Of a DNA stretch of 64,000 nucleotides, positions 35,748 to 44,485 are shown piece after piece; position 1 is the first letter of the stretch; every line of letters begins with the position of its first letter. The notes beneath the pieces are model-generated. The model did no database searches, was not told where the DNA came from, and worked only from the letters and a program-made list of their open reading frames with translations. The translations under genes were made by a program, and so were the position numbers. Location: positions 1-64,000 of the forward strand of contig MPOT01000025.1 in the NCBI GenBank assembly GCA_001896545.1, written 5' to 3'. This stretch comes from Tepidanaerobacter sp. EBM-38. Lineage in GTDB: Bacteria; Bacillota; Thermosediminibacteria; Thermosediminibacterales; Tepidanaerobacteraceae.

Positions 35748-35776
35748 TTGTTTTTTCGCAGTCTACATGATAAAAT
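35748..35776 (+). promoter_or_regulatory. Promoter of the metal ATPase gene
   Basis: TTGTTT, 17 bases, TAAAAT. The start point near 35783 falls right before the operator-like palindrome at 35789-35812. Confidence 0.55.
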
Positions 35777-35788
35777 AATGATACAGGA

Positions 35789-35812
35789 ACATTTGAACAG
35801 TTGCTCAAATGT
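35789..35812. promoter_or_regulatory. CadC/SmtB-type operator-like palindrome
   Basis: ACATTTGA and TCAAATGT flank an 8-base centre. The TTGAACA...TGCTCAA form resembles ArsR/SmtB-family zinc or cadmium operators (cadO). It overlaps the start of transcription of the P-type ATPase. No ArsR gene is present in the window, so the repressor must be elsewhere. Confidence 0.5.
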
Positions 35813-35840
35813 AAAAACGATGGAAGGAGGCTTCCAAACA

Positions 35841-37949
35841 ATGATATATGAACTGGAAGGTCTTGATTGTCCTAATTGCGCAGCTAAAATCGAAAGAGAA
35901 TTAAAGAAGGTTGAAGGTTTAGCGGATGTTACGGTGAACTTTTCTACTCGAACTATTGATATAGAGCAGGAGCTTGAAGGCGAAGTAGTAAAGGTGCTTG
36001 AAAAAATAGAACCTGATGTAAGGCTTGTTCCTGAAAATTCAGTTACGGATAAAAACGATAGTACTCATGGAGATAGTAAGCTTCAGTTGAAAACAAAACT
36101 TTTGAATATAATTTTATCAGCAGTTTTTTTAGGATTGGGGATATTTCTTTCTCCTAAACTTCACGGGCAATATGAGATATTAGAATATTTGCCATTTTTA
36201 GCGGCATATATTTTGGCGGGAAGGGATGTAGTTCAAACTGCATTTCGCAATATTGTTCGAGGACAAGTCTTTGATGAGAACTTCCTCATGACTGTGGCTA
36301 CATTAGGGGCTTTTATTCTGCACCAGCTGCCTGAAGCTGTAGGTGTTATGCTGTTTTATTCTATAGGTGAATATTTTCAGGCATTGGCGGTGCAAAGATC
36401 ACGTCGTTCTATTGCTGACCTAATGGACATTCGACCGGATTATGCAAATTTTTTGATAAATGATGAAATAAGTCAAGTTGCCCCGGAAACAGTAAATATT
36501 GGTGAAACTATAGTAGTGCGACCCGGGGAAAAGATACCTTTGGACGGAGAAGTGTTGGAAGGTACCTCCTATTTGGATGCATCGGCATTAACCGGCGAAT
36601 CGGTTCCATACCGGATAAATCCAGGAGAAAAAGTAATGGCGGGTATGGTTAATATTCAGGGATTGTTAAAAGTAAAAGTTGAAAAGACCTTTAGTGAGTC
36701 CTCTGTTTCAAAGATACTAAACCTGATTCAAAACGCATCTTCACGTAAGGCAAAGACAGAACAGTTTATTACAAAATTCGCCAGATATTATACGCCTGCG
36801 GTAGTAACGGCAGCGGTAATTATAGCATTACTGCCTCCGCTGATAGTTCCCGGGCAAAGTTTTAGCAATTGGTTGTATAGGGCTTTGACCATGTTAGTCA
36901 TATCATGTCCATGTGCTCTGGTAGTATCAATCCCATTGGGATACTTCGGCGGAATTGGCGGAGCATCTCGTAGGGGAATCCTTATTAAAGGCGCTAATTT
37001 TATAGAAACCCTTGCAAATTTGGATATTGTTGTATTTGACAAAACAGGCACTCTTACAAAAGGCGTTTTTAAAGTTAATGATGTAAGACCTGCAAACGGT
37101 TTTGCGGCACAGGAGGTTTTACGCATGGCTGCATATGCTGAGACTTACTCAAATCACCCTATAGCAAAATCAATTATAGAAGCTTATGGAGATACTATCG
37201 AAAAGTCACTGGTGACTGATTACGAAGAGATAGCAGGACACGGTATAATGGCAAAAGTCGAAGGAAAACAGGTATTGGCAGGCAATGAAAAGCTGCTAAA
37301 GAGCAGAGGCATAGACATAAAGATTAATAAGGATGGTTTAGTCGGCACTTTAGTCCATATAGCAGTTAACGGTATCTACGCAGGAAGAATAACTATCTCA
37401 GACGAGATTCGTTTAGATTCGGCTAAAGCCGTCAAAGAACTCAGAAATTTAGGAGTAAAACGAGTCGTAATGCTCACAGGCGATACAAAAGAAACGGCTA
37501 AATATGTATCTGAAGTAATCAAACTTGATGAATATTATGCAGAACTGTTGCCTCAGGAAAAAGTTGAAAAGTTGGAAGAACTTAAAGGCGATGATAGAAC
37601 CAGGTATAAGGTAGCTTTCGTAGGCGATGGTATAAATGACGCTCCGGTTATCGCATGTGCCGATGTAGGCATTGCTATGGGAGGGTTAGGCTCTGATGCT
37701 GCTATTGAAGCTGCTGATGTGGTTATTATGGAAGATATGCCGTCAAAAATTGCTGAAGCGATAAGGATAGCAAGATATACTAAGAATATCATTGTACAAA
37801 ACATAGTATTTGCATTGGGCGTAAAGGGTATTTTTCTGACTCTTGGAGCAGCAGGAGTAGCCAGCATGTGGGAAGCAGTCTTTGCTGATGTAGGCGTAGC
37901 TCTTCTTGCCATATTAAATTCTACAAGGACTCTGTTACGAAAAGCATAA
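35841..37949 (+). CDS. Zn/Cd/Pb-exporting P-type ATPase (CadA/ZntA type)
   Basis: A 702-residue membrane pump. It has an N-terminal metal-binding domain with GLDCPNC (Cys10, Cys13), then membrane helices including the metal-site SCPCALV. Catalytic motifs are DKTGTLT (phospho-Asp), a HP dipeptide (SNHPIAK), MLTGD and GDGINDAP. The CPC motif plus the DCxxC start points to divalent soft metals (Zn, Cd, Pb), as does the last helix with DVGVALLAILNSTR. ATG 35841 was chosen behind AAGGAGG; upstream in-frame ATGs lack a site. It is exported under a CadC-like operator. Confidence 0.92.
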   Translation: MIYELEGLDCPNCAAKIERELKKVEGLADVTVNFSTRTIDIEQELEGEVVKVLEKIEPDVRLVPENSVTDKNDSTHGDSKLQLKTKLLNIILSAVFLGLGIFLSPKLHGQYEILEYLPFLAAYILAGRDVVQTAFRNIVRGQVFDENFLMTVATLGAFILHQLPEAVGVMLFYSIGEYFQALAVQRSRRSIADLMDIRPDYANFLINDEISQVAPETVNIGETIVVRPGEKIPLDGEVLEGTSYLDASALTGESVPYRINPGEKVMAGMVNIQGLLKVKVEKTFSESSVSKILNLIQNASSRKAKTEQFITKFARYYTPAVVTAAVIIALLPPLIVPGQSFSNWLYRALTMLVISCPCALVVSIPLGYFGGIGGASRRGILIKGANFIETLANLDIVVFDKTGTLTKGVFKVNDVRPANGFAAQEVLRMAAYAETYSNHPIAKSIIEAYGDTIEKSLVTDYEEIAGHGIMAKVEGKQVLAGNEKLLKSRGIDIKINKDGLVGTLVHIAVNGIYAGRITISDEIRLDSAKAVKELRNLGVKRVVMLTGDTKETAKYVSEVIKLDEYYAELLPQEKVEKLEELKGDDRTRYKVAFVGDGINDAPVIACADVGIAMGGLGSDAAIEAADVVIMEDMPSKIAEAIRIARYTKNIIVQNIVFALGVKGIFLTLGAAGVASMWEAVFADVGVALLAILNSTRTLLRKA

Positions 37950-37956
37950 TAAAGCT

Positions 37957-38004
37957 AAAAAATTGCGATAAGGGTACATCCTTCTGCCCTTATCGCAATT
38001 TTTT
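37957..38004 (+). terminator. Terminator of the metal ATPase gene
   Basis: An 18-bp stem (left arm 37957-37974, right arm 37987-38004) whose 3' arm ends in six T. It begins eight bases after the stop and would also work on the minus strand. Confidence 0.88.
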
Positions 38005-38139
38005 AATAGCGGGCGGTCGAAGACCGCTCTAATAGGCATTGATGGCATTTGCAGTTGCATCCTTTGAAATTTCCGAATATAATTGGTATAAAGTACAACT
38101 CCTAAAGATTCTTAAAATAAAACCAAGAGGTGACTTTAG

Positions 38140-38595
38140 TTGTCTGTAGAATCCGTAAGAGAATATTTTAAAACAAAAAACATGGATGTAAGCATTAAAT
38201 TTTTTGAAGATACTAGCACAGTGGACAAAGCCAGTCAATCACTTGGTGTTACACCGGGTGAAATAGCTAAATCGCTTCTTTTTAAAGTGAAAGAAGACTA
38301 TATAATGGTGCTAATGGCCGGAGATAAGAAAATAGATAACCGAAAATTTAAGGACACCTTTTTTTGCAAGGCTAAGATGCCTAACCCGGATGAAGTTATG
38401 GAAATAACCGGTCATCCGGTGGGAGGTGTATGTCCTTTTGGCTTAAAAAACCCAATAAATGTTTATCTGGACATATCATTAAAAGATTATGATATAGTAT
38501 ATCCTGCTGCAGGGGAAGCTAATGCAGCCGTGAAACTTTCTGTTCAAAAATTAGCCGAATTGACTGGAGGTAAGTGGATAGACATAAGTAATTAG
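38140..38595 (+). CDS. YbaK/EbsC-family aminoacyl-tRNA deacylase
   Basis: A 151-residue trans-editing-type domain protein. The family core is seen as GVTPGEIAKSLLFKV, MAGDKKIDNRKFK and GHPVGGVCPFGL. Members hydrolyse mischarged tRNAs such as Ala- or Cys-tRNA(Pro); the exact substrate is not set by sequence alone. The start is TTG 38140 behind AAGAGGTGA. It is a single plus-strand gene, with a convergent DUF1540 gene 20 bases beyond its stop. Confidence 0.85.
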   Translation: MSVESVREYFKTKNMDVSIKFFEDTSTVDKASQSLGVTPGEIAKSLLFKVKEDYIMVLMAGDKKIDNRKFKDTFFCKAKMPNPDEVMEITGHPVGGVCPFGLKNPINVYLDISLKDYDIVYPAAGEANAAVKLSVQKLAELTGGKWIDISN

Positions 38596-38615
38596 CGCTA
38601 TTTTTGACAAATGGC

Positions 38616-39050
38616 TTAGCTGAAATTTTTATCTTTAGTAGGCTTCCCATCATATTCAAATGTTGTGCAATTGGTAGATTTATTGTATTCATTATTCTTT
38701 TTATAGGTAATTTCGATGCTGTCGATTTGGCAAAGGTCGTCTTCATTATGATATTTGCATGTATCAACTATGCAGGTTACGGTCGGATTTAATTGGCGTC
38801 CGATGCCTACCAATTCTTCGGCGAATTCAACCCAATTTATATTGTCAGCAGAATCAATAAAACCATCTAAGCTTTGTCGCTTTTCAAAAGTGCTGCATAT
38901 TGTTTCCTCTTTAGATTTTGATGTTGTATTTACTGTTTCATTCAAGATGTTGATGTTACCAGCACTGCAAATATTTCCAGGAATCCAGTGAGTGCAAGCA
39001 TTTACGCTACACTTGACTTCAGGATTAGGAATTTTTGTATTATTGGGCAT
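38616..39050 (-). CDS. Protein with two DUF1540 Cys-rich domains
   Basis: A 144-residue protein with two copies of the DUF1540 pattern: VKCSVNACTHW...NICSAG...CSTF, and VTCIVDTCKYH...DLCQID...CTTF. Each copy has four conserved Cys and is a probable small metal-binding fold. The function is unknown; such proteins are frequent in spore-forming Clostridia. ATG 39050 follows GAGGAGTG on the minus strand; an upstream frame extension to 39065 overlaps that site. Confidence 0.8.
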   Translation of the reverse strand: MPNNTKIPNPEVKCSVNACTHWIPGNICSAGNINILNETVNTTSKSKEETICSTFEKRQSLDGFIDSADNINWVEFAEELVGIGRQLNPTVTCIVDTCKYHNEDDLCQIDSIEITYKKNNEYNKSTNCTTFEYDGKPTKDKNFS

Positions 39051-39128
39051 AAGTACACTCCTCAACAGTTATTTTAGTATAGTATTTACTTTGTTTGGAA
39101 AAATTATTATGTTTTTTGCTTTAATATG

Positions 39129-39157
39129 TTGATTGAATATCCAATTTAAGGTAAAAT
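39129..39157 (+). promoter_or_regulatory. Sigma-A-type promoter for deoC
   Basis: TTGATT, 17 bases, TAAAAT, with the start about 75 bases before ATG 39239. Confidence 0.55.
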
Positions 39158-39238
39158 GAATCTGAATAAGATGAATGATTTTTTATAAATATCACTGTTT
39201 TTCATATTTTAAAAATAAATGTAAGGTTAGGTGATTTT

Positions 39239-39910
39239 ATGCTCACAAAAAACGAACTGGCTAAATATATAGACCACACCTTATTAAAACCCACTGCCAC
39301 ATTTGAAGAAATTGAAATATTGTGCTTAGAAGCAAAGGAATACGGATTTTATGCAGTATGTGTTAATTCATGCTATGTAAAACATGCCGTAAATATTTTA
39401 GACGGTTCGGATGTCAAGGTTAGTGTAACGGTTGGATTTCCCTTAGGAGCTATGGCAACCGCCTCAAAAGTATTTGAAGCGACAGAAGCTATTAAAGCAG
39501 GGGCAATGGAAGTAGACATGGTTATGAATTTGGGTTTGCTAAAAAGTGGAGATTTTTATGGAGTTCAGGAAGACATTGCAGAGGTTGTAAAAGCTGTAAA
39601 AGCAATTAATTCCGGCGCCAAAGTCAAGGTAATCTTAGAAACCGGATATCTTGATGAAAATGAAAAAGTATCGGCATGCCAGTTAGCTAAAGCTGCTGAA
39701 GCTGACTTTGTAAAAACTTCGACCGGTTTTGGACCTGGCGGTGCTGCCGTTGAAGATGTGAGGATGATGAAAAAAATAGTGGGCGATGCTATGGGTGTAA
39801 AAGCCTCCGGCGGCATAAGAGATGCAAAAACCGCACTGGCAATGATTGAAGCAGGGGCAACGCGAATAGGAACTAGTTCAGGAATAACTATAATACAGGA
39901 CTATAAATAG
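39239..39910 (+). CDS. deoC: Deoxyribose-phosphate aldolase
   Basis: A 223-residue class I aldolase cleaving 2-deoxyribose-5-phosphate to glyceraldehyde-3-phosphate and acetaldehyde. The opening YIDHTLLKPTAT, the Schiff-base Lys in FVKTSTGF and the second Lys in VKASGGIRD are diagnostic. An AGGTGA site precedes ATG 39239. The partner gene 27 bases downstream encodes an orphan pyruvate-kinase C-domain. No phosphopentomutase or nucleoside phosphorylase is nearby, so the usual deo operon is not present. Confidence 0.96.
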   Translation: MLTKNELAKYIDHTLLKPTATFEEIEILCLEAKEYGFYAVCVNSCYVKHAVNILDGSDVKVSVTVGFPLGAMATASKVFEATEAIKAGAMEVDMVMNLGLLKSGDFYGVQEDIAEVVKAVKAINSGAKVKVILETGYLDENEKVSACQLAKAAEADFVKTSTGFGPGGAAVEDVRMMKKIVGDAMGVKASGGIRDAKTALAMIEAGATRIGTSSGITIIQDYK

Positions 39911-39937
39911 TAAGTGAAATTTTGGAGGTTGACATAT

Positions 39938-40489
39938 ATGTACTTTGAGAAACCTGGCAAACAAAATACAGAAAAAACCCTTGAAATTGTTAAAAAAGCT
40001 GTAAGTGAGCGCAATATAAAACATGTGGTAGTAGCCTCATGCAAAGGCTATACCGCAAAACTTTTTCAAGAAGCAAATCTCGGGGTAAATCTTGTTTGCG
40101 TAACACATGCAGCTGGTTTTGAAACACCAGGTGAAATGGAAATGCCTGAAGACATCAGGAAGGAACTTGTAGATTCAGGGGTTAAAGTCCTTACAACTAC
40201 CCATGTGCTTTCAGGTGTTGAAAGAGGCATCAGCCGCAAGTTCGGTGGGGCATACCCTGTGGAAATTATAGCACATACCTTAAGAATGTTGGGCCAGGGT
40301 ACAAAGGTATGTGTTGAGATAGCTGTAATGGCACTAGATGCCGGTCTTATTCCATACGGAGAAGATATAATAGCTGTGGGTGGTAGTAGTAGAGGAGCTG
40401 ATACAGCAGTAATCTTGCGGCCGGCTCATGCATCAAATATTTTTGATACGTGGATTTCAGAGATTTTATGCAAACCTGCAAGCAAATGA
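39938..40489 (+). CDS. Stand-alone pyruvate-kinase C-terminal-like domain protein
   Basis: A 183-residue protein matching only the alpha/beta C-terminal domain of pyruvate kinase: NTEKTLEIVKKAVSERN, VVVASCKGYTAKL, and GSSRGADTAVILRPAHA. The catalytic barrel is absent. ATG 39938 lies behind GGAGG; an upstream GTG at 39914 has no site. In full pyruvate kinases this domain carries the allosteric sugar-phosphate site, so a small-molecule sensor or phosphate-binding role is possible. Its close spacing to deoC suggests joint function, but none is known. Confidence 0.75.
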   Translation: MYFEKPGKQNTEKTLEIVKKAVSERNIKHVVVASCKGYTAKLFQEANLGVNLVCVTHAAGFETPGEMEMPEDIRKELVDSGVKVLTTTHVLSGVERGISRKFGGAYPVEIIAHTLRMLGQGTKVCVEIAVMALDAGLIPYGEDIIAVGGSSRGADTAVILRPAHASNIFDTWISEILCKPASK

Positions 40490-40504
40490 TTTGGAAGCAG
40501 TTAA

Positions 40505-40533
40505 TTGACAAGAGAAAGATTTTATGATATATT
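40505..40533 (+). promoter_or_regulatory. Promoter of the lysine riboswitch-ddh unit
   Basis: TTGACA, 17 bases, TATATT, starting transcription near 40540 just before the riboswitch. Confidence 0.7.
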
Positions 40534-40559
40534 TTATAAAATTAAATACATACCTCATC

Positions 40560-40750
40560 TCGCAAAGAGTTGAGGTAGAGGCGCGATGTATCAAGAGTAA
40601 GCTTGTGGAGGCGGGGAAGCCGATTAAACAAGCCCAAAGGGAGCATCGCCGAAGTGTGGTTTATCCCAAAGACCATGCTGGGCCTATATCGAATAGGTAT
40701 AGGACTGTCACCGAAGTAATTCGGTGGAGAGCTACTTCAAGAGAGAGGTA
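40560..40750 (+). ncRNA. Lysine riboswitch (L-box)
   Basis: Conserved L-box segments appear in order: GAGGTAGAGGCGCGA, AAGAGTA, GGAGCATCGCCGAAG, CTGGGCC, then GACTGTCACCGAAG and GGTGGAGAGCTACTTC, the last pairing back with GAGGTAG to close P1. Lysine binding should favour the terminator at 40763-40795 and lower ddh expression. Bounds are approximate. Confidence 0.93.
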
Positions 40751-40762
40751 TTTGCCAAGGAA

Positions 40763-40795
40763 TAAAACAACCGGCAAATGACCCCGGTTGTTTTT
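40763..40795 (+). terminator. Expression-platform terminator of the lysine riboswitch
   Basis: An 11-bp stem (AAAACAACCGG / CCGGTTGTTTT) with a T-rich end, sitting 50 bases before the ddh start. Confidence 0.88.
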
Positions 40796-40842
40796 TGCTG
40801 CAAAAAACCTCTTAATCCAAATATACAGAGGGAGGAATAGAT

Positions 40843-41751
40843 GTGTCAAAATCCAGAATTGCCGTAGTAGGTTTTGGCAATGTAGGAAGAGAAGTAGTGC
40901 CTGCTGTTAAGGAAAGCCCAGATATGGAAGTGGCAGGAATTGTCCTAAGGGATCCAAAGAAAATTGATTCAGCTAAAAAAGCAGTGGGTGATATTCCGGT
41001 AGTAACAAATGTAAAGGAACTGGGGAAAATAGATGTTGCAATTCTGAGTATACCCAGCCGTTCTGTTCCTGAGGTTGCTCCGCAGTATCTAAAAATGGGC
41101 ATTAATACTGTTGACAGCTTTGATATTCATGGTGATTCCATCATGAGTCTAAGGAAAAACTTGGATCAAATTGCAAAAGCAAATGATGTCGTATCCGTAA
41201 TTTCTTCAGGCTGGGATCCGGGTTCGGATTCTATTGTAAGAGGTTTATTAGAGGTAGTTGCCCCAAAAGGGCTGACCTATACTAATTTCGGCCCGGGTAT
41301 GAGCCTTGGCCATACCGTAGCAGTTAAAGCTATTGAGGGTGTGGAAGATGCCCTGTCTATGACGATACCGGAAGGCACCGGCCTCCATAGGCGTTTAGTA
41401 TATGTAAAGATTAAGGAAGGGTATGATTTTGAAAAAATTTCCGAAACAGTAAAAAATGATCCTTATTTTATCCATGATGAGACCCATGTTTATAAAGTAG
41501 ATGACGTAAAAAATCTTATAGATAAAGGTCATGGCGTGCATATGGAAAGGAAGGGTGTATCTGGCACCACCCATAATCAGCGAATGGAGTTTATAATGTC
41601 AATATGCAATCCTGCGGCCGCAGGTCAGGTAATGGCAGCTGCTGCTAGAGCAAGCCTCAGGCAAAAGCCCGGATGCTATACCACACTAGAAATTCCAATT
41701 ATAGACTTTCTATGCGGAGAAAAAGAACAACTATTACATCGATTGATATGA
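40843..41751 (+). CDS. ddh: meso-Diaminopimelate D-dehydrogenase
   Basis: A 302-residue NADPH enzyme making meso-diaminopimelate directly from tetrahydrodipicolinate and ammonia. The Rossmann start is IAVVGFGNVGRE. Later segments include the substrate-domain GPGMSLGHTVAVKAI and IPEGTGLHRR. The start is GTG 40843 behind GAGGGAGG; the ATG two bases earlier is out of frame. The lysine riboswitch upstream supports a biosynthetic role. dapF, which serves the LL-DAP route, lies 1.8 kb downstream, so both paths to meso-DAP may exist. Confidence 0.93.
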   Translation: MSKSRIAVVGFGNVGREVVPAVKESPDMEVAGIVLRDPKKIDSAKKAVGDIPVVTNVKELGKIDVAILSIPSRSVPEVAPQYLKMGINTVDSFDIHGDSIMSLRKNLDQIAKANDVVSVISSGWDPGSDSIVRGLLEVVAPKGLTYTNFGPGMSLGHTVAVKAIEGVEDALSMTIPEGTGLHRRLVYVKIKEGYDFEKISETVKNDPYFIHDETHVYKVDDVKNLIDKGHGVHMERKGVSGTTHNQRMEFIMSICNPAAAGQVMAAAARASLRQKPGCYTTLEIPIIDFLCGEKEQLLHRLI

Positions 41752-41761
41752 GCAATTTCTT

Positions 41762-41793
41762 AAAAAAGTGTTGAAATCGTCAACACTTTTTTT
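41762..41793 (+). terminator. Terminator of ddh
   Basis: A 13-bp stem (left arm 41762-41774, right arm 41780-41792) with a 5-base loop and a run of seven T ending it. Confidence 0.9.
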
Positions 41794-41961
41794 GATATAA
41801 AATAGATTTGCGAACAAGCGAGATTATAAGTAATCTTAATCTTAGCTATGAGAACATATTTAAGTAAACAAATTTTAAACTTGCATATAAATGATATAAT
41901 TAATAGTATGAAACTATTATATAATAAGAATATCTAGCCGGGAATATCAAGGGGGTGAGCC

Positions 41962-42003
41962 ATGAGTATCGGCTATAATGAAACGAAGTTAGACGGGGTG
42001 TAA
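41962..42003 (+). CDS. Putative 13-residue leader peptide before the MATE gene
   Basis: An ATG with a strong site (AAGGGGGTG, 41950-41958) opens a 13-codon frame (MSIGYNETKLDGV) ending at 42003, only eight bases before the MATE start. The strong signal and the short distance suggest a translated leader that could couple or regulate translation of the exporter. There is no homology evidence. Confidence 0.4.
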   Translation: MSIGYNETKLDGV

Positions 42004-42011
42004 ATAAACTG

Positions 42012-43412
42012 ATGAAATACGATGATGATAACAAAAGCATAGCAAATGCTAATATGGAAACCAAAATAATAATCGATGAGGATGAAGAAAAAGACTTGCG
42101 CAAGCGGGTAATACAACTTGCTATGCCCTCACTTGTTGAGCTTTTGCTGGGAACTCTATTCGGTATGGCAGATATGGTTATGGTAGGGCGAGTAAATAAA
42201 GAATCTTTAGCAGCGGTAGGTATTACCAACCAGCCAACTATGTTGGCTTTGGCAGTGTTTCAAGCTCTAAATGTGGGCAGCACGGCTCTTGTAGCTCGCT
42301 TTATGGGAACAGATGATAATGAATCGGCAAGCAGTGTTGTAAAGCAAACCCTTATTTTAACGGTAATCATGGGCACAATAGTAAGCATATTGGGTTATAT
42401 TTTTGCAGGTAATGTAATAAATTTCATGGGTGCAAAACCTGATGTGTTTCCCCTTGCTGTCCAATATCTAAAAATTATTTCACTTGGGGGTATATTTATT
42501 TCCACCAGTATGGGAATAGCCGCTGCATTAAGGGGCGCAGGAGATACTGTTACACCCATGAGATACAATTTAATCTCGAACCTTATAAACGTAGGCTTAA
42601 ACTATATCTTGATATATGGCAAATTGGGATTTCCGGCAATGGGTGTCGCCGGTGCTGCTATAGCAACAACAGTTTCACGTTTTGTGGCAATGATTATGGC
42701 AGTTTTAGCGATATATCATCCGGATTCTTTGCTGAGTCTTTCGAAAAGGAAGGGTATCTTCCTTGATTATGATATAATAAAACGCATATTAAAAATTGGG
42801 ATACCTTCGGGCGTAGAACAGTTTGTACTGCGCTTAGGGCAGGTAGAGTTTGCTAGAACCGTGGCAGGTCTTGGCACAACAGTATTTGCTGCTCATCAGG
42901 TAGCTTTAAACGTATTTGGCCTGTCCTTTTCACCTAGTCAGGCTTTCGGCATGGCAGCTACCACTTTGGTAGGGCAGAGTCTTGGAGCCGGGAGACCGGA
43001 GATGGCTGAAAAATACGGATTGGAAACACGGCGAATGGGGATGTATGTTGCAGTTGCCATAGCATCTACATTCTTCTTTTTCGGCAGACAAATTGCAAGT
43101 ATATATACTAATGATCCTCAAGTTATTTTGCTGGCAATAGGTTGTTTGAAAATAATTGCTATTATGCAGCCTATGCAGTCGACCCAATTTATTCTCGCCG
43201 GTGCATTGCGTGGTGCAGGTGATACGCGGGGCCCCCTTTTTGCAACTGTCATAGGAATATGGGGTATTCGGGTTATGCTAGCGAAAGTATTTATTAAGAT
43301 GGGTTTCGGCCTTACGGGTGCTTGGGCAGCACAGGCGTGTGATCAAGTGTTTCGCTCGATTTTTATCTACTTAAGATATAATTCAGGAAGATGGAAAAGA
43401 CTCAAAGTATAG
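42012..43412 (+). CDS. MATE-family multidrug/metabolite exporter
   Basis: A 466-residue membrane protein with about twelve helices and two related halves. It shows the MATE pattern: IQLAMPSLVELLLGTLFGMADMVMVG near residue 35, AALRGAGDT in the first half and GALRGAGDTRGP in the second. It uses a Na+ or H+ gradient to expel drugs or metabolites; the cargo is unknown. ATG 42012 follows GGGGTG after a short upstream reading frame. Confidence 0.92.
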   Translation: MKYDDDNKSIANANMETKIIIDEDEEKDLRKRVIQLAMPSLVELLLGTLFGMADMVMVGRVNKESLAAVGITNQPTMLALAVFQALNVGSTALVARFMGTDDNESASSVVKQTLILTVIMGTIVSILGYIFAGNVINFMGAKPDVFPLAVQYLKIISLGGIFISTSMGIAAALRGAGDTVTPMRYNLISNLINVGLNYILIYGKLGFPAMGVAGAAIATTVSRFVAMIMAVLAIYHPDSLLSLSKRKGIFLDYDIIKRILKIGIPSGVEQFVLRLGQVEFARTVAGLGTTVFAAHQVALNVFGLSFSPSQAFGMAATTLVGQSLGAGRPEMAEKYGLETRRMGMYVAVAIASTFFFFGRQIASIYTNDPQVILLAIGCLKIIAIMQPMQSTQFILAGALRGAGDTRGPLFATVIGIWGIRVMLAKVFIKMGFGLTGAWAAQACDQVFRSIFIYLRYNSGRWKRLKV

Positions 43413-43549
43413 AGCAGTTCGAATGCGCGAAATGTATATCAGATTTTTCACAAGTTCCCATATATTTTTCCCTTTGAGATCTGAAATCATAATCGGTGTA
43501 GTAAAATAGTTCCATATTTATAAAAATGACAATTTAGGAAGTGATACAT

Positions 43550-44389
43550 ATGGAGAAATTACCTTTTATGAAGATGAACGGCTGTGGCAATGATTTTATT
43601 GTTGTGGATAATCGAGAGGGTATTATGGCGGAATATGACCTTCCGATATTTATAAAGCGAGTGTGTGCTAGAAGAGTTTCCGTAGGTGCAGATGGTTTTA
43701 TGATGTTAGAAAAGTCTAGCAAAGCTGATTTTAAGATGCGGTACTTTAATGCAGATGGTAGTGAAGGTGAAATGTGCGGCAATGGTGCACGCTGCATTTC
43801 AAAATTTGCGTATATACTTGGGGCGGCAAATGCTGAAATGACTTTTGAAACTATGGCAGGTATTTATGAGTCCAAGATACTAGGTGAGAATGTCAGCTTA
43901 AAGTTTCCTCCTGTTAGTTTGAGCAGTTTGCAGCTTAATCAAACTCATAACTTTGAAGGGGAAACCTTAAAATATAACTATGCTCCGGTAGGAGTTCCTC
44001 ATGTGGTTATATACCGAGACGATGTTGACACAATGGATTATAAAGAACTTGTCAAACTTGGAAGAAAAATACGTTATGCAGATATTTTCCCTTGTGGTAC
44101 TAATGTAAACTTTTTAAAAATTTTAGATGAGAGTAATATATTGATTAGGACCTATGAGCGGGGAGTTGAGGATGAAACTCTAGCATGCGGTACAGGCTCA
44201 ACAGCTTCTGCCATCATCTCATATTTACTGGGCAAAGCAAGAGTTCCGATAAACATGCACACTCGAGATGGGATTTTGAAGATTTTTTTTGATGCAAAAG
44301 ATGGTGTCATCGACAACTTATGGATGCAAGGGAATGCAAAAACAGTAGCAGAAGGGTATATTTTACCTGATGCATGGTGTGATAATTGA
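43550..44389 (+). CDS. dapF: Diaminopimelate epimerase
   Basis: A 279-residue cofactor-independent epimerase converting LL- to meso-diaminopimelate. The two catalytic Cys are in MCGNGARC and LACGTGSTA. The N-terminus reads MNGCGNDFIVVDN, typical of DapF. ATG 43550 was chosen behind TAGGAAG; GTG 43541 overlaps that site. It lies alone before the glycine operon. Its presence with ddh means the organism may use two routes to meso-DAP or has kept DapF with a DapL-type pathway. Confidence 0.95.
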   Translation: MEKLPFMKMNGCGNDFIVVDNREGIMAEYDLPIFIKRVCARRVSVGADGFMMLEKSSKADFKMRYFNADGSEGEMCGNGARCISKFAYILGAANAEMTFETMAGIYESKILGENVSLKFPPVSLSSLQLNQTHNFEGETLKYNYAPVGVPHVVIYRDDVDTMDYKELVKLGRKIRYADIFPCGTNVNFLKILDESNILIRTYERGVEDETLACGTGSTASAIISYLLGKARVPINMHTRDGILKIFFDAKDGVIDNLWMQGNAKTVAEGYILPDAWCDN

Positions 44390-44415
44390 GAATTATCCTT
44401 TGTCCATTGAGAGTC

Positions 44416-44444
44416 TTGTAAAATTTTAAGGAAACTGTTATGAT
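44416..44444 (+). promoter_or_regulatory. Promoter of the gcv operon
   Basis: TTGTAA, 17 bases, TATGAT, with the start near 44451 before the glycine riboswitch. Confidence 0.6.
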
Positions 44445-44485
44445 TATGATAAAGAAAAAGTTCATATGGCATATGATGGTATGAA

